9,072 nucleotides of DNA from Clostridia bacterium (lineage in GTDB: Bacteria > Bacillota > Peptococcia > DRI-13 > DTU073), in the NCBI GenBank assembly GCA_028709105.1, contig JAQVYD010000051.1, positions 1-9,072 of the forward strand, in the 5' to 3' direction. Under the pieces are notes generated by a model. It had not been told where the DNA came from and did not search any database. It saw nothing but the letters and a program-made list of their open reading frames with translations. Position 1 is the stretch's first letter, and each line of letters opens with the position of its first letter. This document shows, one piece after another, positions 7,111-9,072 of the stretch. A program made the position numbers and the translations under genes.

Positions 7111-7264
7111 AAGGAGAAGGAGGCACATTAACGTAAAAGATTGCGTAATTTATAATAGAGCAGTTTATAAAGACCCAGCCAATAAAATTTGGATTTTAGG
7201 AACCAAAAGATTCTCTTCAATAAATATTTCACGACATTCACCCTTTTTTATATATGGTATGTAA
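7111..7264 (+). other. Doubled Shine-Dalgarno followed by an open frame without a normal start
   Basis: Four bases after the proA stop is AAGGAGAAGGAGG (7111-7123), two ribosome binding sites in tandem. The only frame that stays open after it runs from ATT at 7127 through 45 codons to TAA at 7262-7264, starting (I)NVKDCVIYNRAVYKD. There is no ATG, GTG or TTG near its beginning. ATT is a rare but real bacterial start codon (infC uses ATT or ATC), and its spacing from the first AAGGAG is 10 bases. It could be a small ORF with a rare start, a gene whose ATG mutated to ATT, or the remnant of a lost gene. No family is recognised in the peptide. A competing ORF on the other strand overlaps it, so at most one is likely to be real. 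Confidence 0.3.
7128..7232 (-). CDS. Candidate small ORF: 34-residue basic, aromatic peptide
   Basis: On the - strand of the proA-nadD spacer a GTG at 7232 opens 34 codons ending in TAA at 7130-7128. AAGGGTGA lies upstream on the same strand with about eight bases between AAGGG and the start, a good ribosome binding site. The peptide begins MKYLLKRIFWFLKSK and contains nine Lys/Arg, no Asp or Glu, ten Leu and ten aromatic residues, so it should be a membrane-seeking cationic helix. Such composition is seen in small toxins, antimicrobial-like peptides and N-termini of membrane-associated enzymes; none can be assigned here. AT-rich DNA favours these codons, so a chance ORF is a real alternative. 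A weak promoter may exist upstream: TGAACA, then 17 bases, then TACCAT. It would be transcribed against the proA-nadD direction. Confidence 0.3.
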   Translation of the reverse strand: MKYLLKRIFWFLKSKFYWLGLYKLLYYKLRNLLR

Positions 7265-7275
7265 AAAATTTTTAC
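7261..7275. repeat. 15-base AT palindrome upstream of nadD
   Basis: GTAAAAAATTTTTAC is a perfect palindrome around its central A. It lies 21 bases ahead of the nadD extended -10 box and so covers the region upstream of the expected -35. It could be an operator, but A-tract palindromes arise easily in AT-rich DNA. Confidence 0.25.
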
Positions 7276-7296
7276 CTGTTCATCAGCAGTAGTAAA

Positions 7297-7305
7297 TGCT
7301 ATACT
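7297..7305 (+). promoter_or_regulatory. Extended -10 promoter for nadD
   Basis: TGCTATACT is a five-of-six -10 hexamer with the TGn extension, the same layout as the hprK promoter in this window. There is no clear -35 (TGTTCA at 7277-7282, 17 bases upstream, is weak). It predicts a start near 7312 and a leader of about 23 bases before the nadD ATG, giving nadD transcription independent of proBA. Confidence 0.5.
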
Positions 7306-7334
7306 AAAAGAAATCTTGTTTTATGGAGTAAGTT

Positions 7335-7979
7335 ATGTTACATCATGATCTTATAAACTTACAAAGGAAAAAACGGATTGGACTAATGGGAGGTACTTTC
7401 GATCCTATTCACCAAGGTCATCTCGTGACAGCCGAGGCGGCTAGGTCAGAATTTTCTCTGGAAAAGGTGATTTTTGTGCCATCCGGGCAACCTCCTCATA
7501 AAAAGGGTTTATCAATTAGCAGTAAGGAAGCGCGCTATTTGATGACGGTATTAGCGACTTCGGGCAATCCTTTTTTCGAAGTGTCTCGCTTGGAATTAGA
7601 GCGTTTCGGTGAATCTTATGCTATTGATACTGTAAGATACTTTCGTAGTAAAATGGCGGAAGGAAGCGAGCTGTTTTTTATCACAGGTGCAGATGCTATT
7701 TTAGAAATAGTTACTTGGAAGGATATGGAGGAGCTTTTTGATCGCTGCACTTTTATTGCGGCGACTAGACCGGGCTATGATTTAGGTGCTCTAAGGGAAA
7801 AACTATTAAAAAAGTTAGCACCTCATTATTTGCAAAAGATTATCCCTTTAGAAGTACCGGCGATGGCTATTTCTTCTACTGATATTCGCGAACGGGTTAA
7901 AAATAATCGTACTGTTAAATATCTTCTTCCTGCAGAGGTGGAGAATTTTATTTATAAGAATAACTTGTATCATCCTTAA
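7335..7979 (+). CDS. nadD: Nicotinate-nucleotide adenylyltransferase
   Basis: NadD transfers AMP from ATP to nicotinate mononucleotide, giving deamido-NAD, the penultimate step shared by de novo and salvage NAD synthesis. The 214-residue protein has the nucleotidyltransferase signature GGTFDPIHQGH at 19-29 (the HxGH motif), PPHK at 53-56, SYAIDT at 95-100, ITGAD at 116-120 and the C-terminal ISSTDIR at 179-185. All are diagnostic for NadD rather than the related CoaD. The ATG at 7335 is preceded by TGGAG six bases away, a weaker site than its neighbours have. It gives about ten residues more before KRIGLMGGTFDP than many homologues, but no alternative start is better placed. nadD normally sits directly before yqeK; here the RRM gene lies between them. 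Confidence 0.97.
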   Translation: MLHHDLINLQRKKRIGLMGGTFDPIHQGHLVTAEAARSEFSLEKVIFVPSGQPPHKKGLSISSKEARYLMTVLATSGNPFFEVSRLELERFGESYAIDTVRYFRSKMAEGSELFFITGADAILEIVTWKDMEELFDRCTFIAATRPGYDLGALREKLLKKLAPHYLQKIIPLEVPAMAISSTDIRERVKNNRTVKYLLPAEVENFIYKNNLYHP

Positions 7980-7986
7980 ATTTTGG

Positions 7987-8020
7987 AGCTTAAATTGACG
8001 TTAAACTTGAATTTAAGGCT
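7987..8020 (+). repeat. Imperfect hairpin after nadD, overlapping the RRM gene promoter
   Basis: CTTAAATT (7989-7996) pairs with AATTTAAG (8010-8017); with one bulged G the stem extends to AGC/GCT, ten pairs around a 13-base loop. The stem is AT-rich and is not followed by a T-run, so it is a poor terminator. It covers the -35 region of the next promoter, so a regulatory role is possible. Confidence 0.3.
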
Positions 8021-8030
8021 AAAGTATAAT
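8001..8030 (+). promoter_or_regulatory. Promoter for the RRM protein gene
   Basis: A perfect TATAAT at 8025-8030 has TTAAAC (8001-8006, 18-base spacer) or TAAACT (8002-8007, 17-base spacer) as a weak -35. A better-looking TTGACG at 7995-8000 is 24 bases away, which is too far. The predicted start near 8037 gives a leader of about 57 bases. The -10 lies inside the first copy of a 15-base direct repeat. Confidence 0.5.
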
Positions 8031-8061
8031 AAGCTAGGTTTAACACATAATAAATTAGGTT
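8026..8061 (+). repeat. Tandem direct repeat with 21-base period at the RRM gene promoter
   Basis: ATAATAAgcTAGGTT (8026-8040) and ATAATAAatTAGGTT (8047-8061) match at 13 of 15 positions. The 21-base period is two turns of DNA, so both copies face the same side of the helix. The first copy overlaps the -10 box and start point, and the second lies in the early leader. This fits cooperative binding of a repressor or a recent local duplication. No known operator is recognised. Confidence 0.5.
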
Positions 8062-8093
8062 CGTATTTTCGAAGATGAGTGAGGTGATAGGAA

Positions 8094-8342
8094 TTGGCAA
8101 AAACTTTGTATGTCGGTAATCTCCCTTGGGCTACTACTCCTGAAGATTTAACCTCATATTTTAGCGAATATGGTCAGGTTATCAGCAGCCGCATTATTAA
8201 AGAAAAGGAAACTAACCGTTCCAGAGGTTTTGGTTTTGTGGAAGTTGTTGATGAGGATGCTCCCAAGATGATTACTGAATTAGATGGTAAAGAGTTTAAT
8301 GGCAGACCGCTTACGGTCAATGAAGCCAAAGTTCGAGAATAA
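8094..8342 (+). CDS. Small RNA-binding protein with a single RRM domain
   Basis: The 82-residue protein is one complete RNA recognition motif with almost nothing else. RNP2 is LYVGNL (5-10) and RNP1 is RGFGFVEV (44-51), carrying the two aromatic residues (Phe46, Phe48) that stack on RNA bases. The C-terminal strand includes NGRPLTVNEAKVRE. Stand-alone RRM proteins of this size are best known from cyanobacteria, where some respond to cold; they also occur in scattered other bacteria, usually with unknown targets. The start is TTG at 8094, supported by GAGGTGAT (8081-8088) at the right spacing; an ATG at 8075 is in another frame and stops after 14 codons. The gene has its own promoter and a terminator just after its stop, and interrupts the usual nadD-yqeK order. 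The fold call is secure; the target RNA is unknown. Confidence 0.95.
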   Translation: MAKTLYVGNLPWATTPEDLTSYFSEYGQVISSRIIKEKETNRSRGFGFVEVVDEDAPKMITELDGKEFNGRPLTVNEAKVRE

Positions 8343-8359
8343 TGTTAAGTGCTGTTTTG

Positions 8360-8385
8360 CCCCCTCTGTGTCGAAGGGGGTTTTT
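8360..8385 (+). terminator. Rho-independent terminator after the RRM gene
   Basis: CCCCCT (8360-8365) pairs with AGGGGG (8375-8380) around a nine-base loop, and TTTTT follows immediately, then more T-rich sequence. It begins 17 bases after the RRM stop codon. The stem is short but entirely GC apart from one pair. It stands between the RRM gene and yqeK, so yqeK expression must depend on read-through or on a promoter not recognised here. Confidence 0.82.
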
Positions 8386-8416
8386 ATTTAATTTGTTTTT
8401 TGCAGAGGGAAAGAGG

Positions 8417-8998
8417 ATGGATAAAAACTATTATATTAATATTCTTCAAACTAGGTTGCATATAACTAGATTTTCACATTCCTTGGCGGTAATGGAAACG
8501 GCCATGAAAATGGGGAAGAGGTTGAATTTAAATAGAGAGAAATTGTGGTTAGCTTCTTTGTTGCATGATTATGCGAAGAATTTGCCTCGTCAGAACTTGC
8601 TGGCTTTAGCTAGCGAAAATAAGCTGATTACATGTAAGGCGGAGGAGATTCAGCCTGACCTTTTACATGGTCCGGTGGGTGCTTTCTTATGCCGGCGTGA
8701 TTTGCAGATAGAGGATTCGGAAGTGCTGCAGGCGATTTACTATCATACGACGGGGCATGAAAAGATGTCTTTACTGGATAAGGTTATCTTTTTGGCGGAT
8801 TTAGTAGAGCCTAGCCGAGATGATACTGGTGTTGACGAATTGCGCAGAATATGCGAAGATGACTTAGACAAGGGTTTATTATTTGCTTTTGATCGTACTT
8901 TAAAATACGTGATTAAACGAAAACTATTAATTCATCCTTTGACTGTGCAGGCGAGAAACGCACATCTTTTGGCGATGGAGGGTAAAGAAGATAAATAG
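8417..8998 (+). CDS. yqeK: HD-domain Ap4A hydrolase (bis(5'-nucleosyl)-tetraphosphatase, symmetrical)
   Basis: YqeK proteins are HD-superfamily metal enzymes that cleave diadenosine tetraphosphate to two ADP, limiting this stress nucleotide. The 193-residue protein shows the expected metal ligands in order: His21 in RFSHSLAV, His50-Asp51 in LLHDYAK, His84 in LLHGPVGAFL, His110 in YYHTTGHEKM and Asp128 in FLADLVEPSR. Length matches the family. The ATG at 8417 is chosen because GAGGG (8405-8409) lies seven bases upstream. The frame is open back to 8342, but that extension would be translated through the terminator hairpin and looks like non-coding sequence. It follows the RRM gene terminator by about 30 bases with no clear promoter, and precedes rsfS by 21 bases in the standard order. 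Confidence 0.94.
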   Translation: MDKNYYINILQTRLHITRFSHSLAVMETAMKMGKRLNLNREKLWLASLLHDYAKNLPRQNLLALASENKLITCKAEEIQPDLLHGPVGAFLCRRDLQIEDSEVLQAIYYHTTGHEKMSLLDKVIFLADLVEPSRDDTGVDELRRICEDDLDKGLLFAFDRTLKYVIKRKLLIHPLTVQARNAHLLAMEGKEDK

Positions 8999-9019
8999 GG
9001 GAGGGTATGAAGTACGAAG

Positions 9020-9072
9020 ATGGATAGTAAAGAAATAGCCCTTGGGGTGTGTAAGGCTCTTGATGATAAAAA
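9020..9072 (+). CDS. rsfS: Ribosomal silencing factor, 5' end only
   Basis: The first 17 codons read MDSKEIALGVCKALDDK and run off the window. This closely resembles the start of RsfS (YbeB/Iojap), which binds ribosomal protein uL14 and blocks joining of the 50S and 30S subunits during starvation. Its position directly after yqeK supports the call, since nadD-yqeK-rsfS is a common Firmicute order. A G-rich site (GGGGAGGG, 8998-9005) lies upstream with a rather long spacing. An ATG at 9007 stops after six codons. A lytR-type gene sometimes found between yqeK and rsfS is absent. Confidence 0.8.
   Translation, partial: MDSKEIALGVCKALDDK

Noticed and set aside
8075..8119. 14-codon ORF starting at ATG 8075, overlapping the RRM gene start
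   Set aside because: The frame differs from the RRM gene and no ribosome binding site is evident; its own codons contain the ribosome binding site of the RRM gene.
8342..8416. 25-codon N-terminal extension of yqeK
   Set aside because: It would be translated through the terminator hairpin; the ATG at 8417 has a good ribosome binding site and gives the family's normal length.

Overview
The window looks like a piece of a low-GC, Gram-positive chromosome of the Firmicutes, most likely a clostridial or peptococcal lineage. The grounds are strong AGGAGG-type ribosome binding sites, AT-rich spacers with sigma-A-type -10 boxes, frequent GTG/TTG starts, an HPr kinase/phosphorylase gene, and the familiar cluster nadD-yqeK-rsfS next to proB-proA. 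The species cannot be named from the sequence. No rRNA, tRNA, CRISPR array, insertion sequence, integrase or phage gene was seen.

Layout. Bases 1-858 hold the 3' part of a membrane acyltransferase (family 3) on the + strand. It converges on a membrane family-2 glycosyltransferase on the - strand, and a perfect bidirectional terminator hairpin lies between them. Upstream of the glycosyltransferase, also on the - strand, is hprK. The 265-base spacer after hprK carries divergent promoters and AT-rich inverted motifs. It leads into a + strand run to the end of the window: an orphan HlyD/MacA-like adaptor protein, proB, proA, a 227-base spacer, nadD, a small RRM RNA-binding protein, yqeK, and the first 17 codons of rsfS.

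How the genes fit together. The acyltransferase and glycosyltransferase are the kind of pair that builds and decorates surface polysaccharide, though they are not in one operon. HprK senses glycolytic state and phosphorylates HPr on serine for carbon catabolite control. ProB and ProA catalyse the first two steps of proline synthesis from glutamate. NadD makes the dinucleotide precursor of NAD. YqeK is an HD-domain Ap4A hydrolase, and RsfS silences ribosomes when nutrients run short. The RRM gene sits between nadD and yqeK with its own promoter and its own terminator, like a cassette inserted into the cluster.

Most of the window is ordinary. The parts worth a second look are in the spacers. 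The proA-nadD spacer can encode a 34-residue, acid-free, strongly basic and aromatic peptide on the - strand. On the + strand it has a doubled Shine-Dalgarno sequence in front of an open frame with no normal start codon. The RRM promoter has a 15-base direct repeat with a 21-base period, and a 13-base palindrome sits between the putative -35 and -10 of the glycosyltransferase gene. The adaptor protein has no visible transporter partner.
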